A DNA stretch of 64,000 nt from Diplonema papillatum. Lineage: Eukaryota; Euglenozoa; Diplonemea; Diplonemida; Diplonemidae. This document shows positions 63,197-64,000 of this stretch, in pieces (the first letter of the stretch is position 1; every line of letters starts with the position of its first letter). Under the pieces are notes generated by a model. That model had not been told where the DNA came from. It was given only the letters and a program-made list of their open reading frames with translations, and made no database searches. A program made the position numbers and the translations under genes. The stretch lies in assembly GCA_030068145.1 (NCBI GenBank), contig JAPJBO010000503.1, positions 1 to 64,000 of the forward strand, read 5' to 3'.

Positions 63197-64000
63197 TTCC
63201 GGCAAAGAACGGGTTCAAACTAGGCCTGATTCCTGCGATTGGCAGATCCGGAAGCCGAGAGGGCGTAATGCAGCTGTGGAAGCTGCGTTGGCGATCAACA
63301 CCGCGGGAGCCTGTTTCGTTGGGTGGAGCCTAGTTCTTTGTACGGTCATTGACTCATTCAGAGAATGTACTTGGGTCTCGTGCCCAGCCACTTTGAAATC
63401 CGCACTTGCCTTGCTCTTCGTCGTCGGGACAAAGAACATGGGAGAGCGAGAGAAATGTTGGGCTACCTTCATCGCGAATTTGAACTTGGCCAGCTCACGA
63501 CCGACTAGCGACCGAGAACACCGCAGCTTTGCAGGCTCTTGACCTGACCATTTACACCGTCAACTCGAAGACCGCAAGAAACACTGGCTCCTGAGAAACA
63601 ATAAAAAACAGTTTAGGAAACAGGGGTGGCAACGCCTGCCGACAAATGAGTCCCTGATGCGGAATGTCTTTGGGATGTCGGTGGCTAGCGTTTCTCGTGC
63701 GAAGGGGGGTCCCTTGCAAAGTCGTTGGGGGCTCTCAGGGTAGTGTCAGCACTGCCCCCCACCCCCTCCTACAACAGAATGATAAAATAGAACGAAAATA
63801 AATAAACGCAACAAATGCAATAAACTACACCACCGTACTTGTCACACGTGTGTGCTTGCCATTGTACATGTCATACGTATGTTAGGATGTCAAAGGGAGG
63901 AGTTGCGCGATGCTGGGCATGGGGTATGCGGCCTGTACCCTCCAGAACCCGTATCGTAAGGCCGAATTGGTGCCCCCACAGGTCCACTTGAGAAGCCTTC
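63197..64000. other. 3' flank of ABC gene, no gene recognised
   Basis: AT-rich stretches (63600-63830) and a G-run area; GTACTTGTCA...CTTGCCATTGTAC at 63836-63875 resembles a stretch at 34012-34110. No coding or RNA gene is supported. Confidence 0.5.

Overview
This is nuclear DNA of a protist with a large, repeat-rich, intron-bearing genome. The best guess is a euglenozoan, most likely a diplonemid. The evidence: every recognisable gene lies on the + strand; two neighbouring genes are only about 45 bp apart, with a pyrimidine-AG acceptor between them, as in polycistronic transcription with spliced-leader trans-splicing; fragments of 18S rRNA have euglenozoan-like sequence around the conserved CTTAATTTGACTCAAC block; and an intact non-LTR retrotransposon carries an N-terminal 2A-like peptide, a feature known from trypanosome L1Tc-type elements. 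Cis-introns are GT-AG, several with a CTAAC-like branch site 8-12 bases before the acceptor. The assignment is an inference; a dinoflagellate or another protist is not excluded.

Layout. 1-2.1 kb: GC-rich tandem repeats. 2.1-5.9 kb: a three-exon scaffold-like protein (PH-like, PDZ-like, coiled coil, SAM-like). 8.0-24.75 kb: a five-exon gene whose second exon is a full eIF4E cap-binding domain behind an 815-residue Q-rich, charged and PDZ-like N-terminus. 24.8-34.0 kb: four-exon short/branched-chain acyl-CoA dehydrogenase (ACADSB); its first intron holds a complete 5.06-kb LINE flanked by a 37-bp target-site duplication. 36.3-40.3 kb: a three-exon ubiquitin-specific protease fused to Tudor/Agenet-like repeats. 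43.5-45.8 kb: a DYP-repeat protein of unknown function, preceded by two tandem 429-bp copies of its own 5' end. 46-52 kb: a gene-poor stretch with three scrambled 18S rRNA pieces. 52.0-52.9 kb: a single-exon unknown protein. 54.8-55.9 kb: an extended SDR (NAD-dependent epimerase/dehydratase-like) enzyme. 58.8-63.2 kb: a full-length ABCC/MRP-type ABC transporter.

The most unusual theme is recurrent partial self-duplication. At least four genes are preceded by degenerate or near-identical copies of their own 5' coding edge: the scaffold gene at 4.6-5.1 kb, the DYP gene at 42.6-43.5 kb, the SDR gene at 54.3 kb and the ABC gene at 58.4 kb. A fifth, the unknown protein at 52 kb, is followed by a copy of its 3' end. 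Other repeats include a 25-bp minisatellite (18 exact periods), a SINE-like family with six clear copies all antisense to the genes, two inverted-repeat elements, several 60-250 bp dispersed families and a relic LINE 3' end.

The genes do not form an obvious pathway. Housekeeping metabolism (ACADSB, SDR), translation (eIF4E-like), ubiquitin removal (USP) and transport (ABCC) lie together, as expected of functionally mixed polycistronic units.
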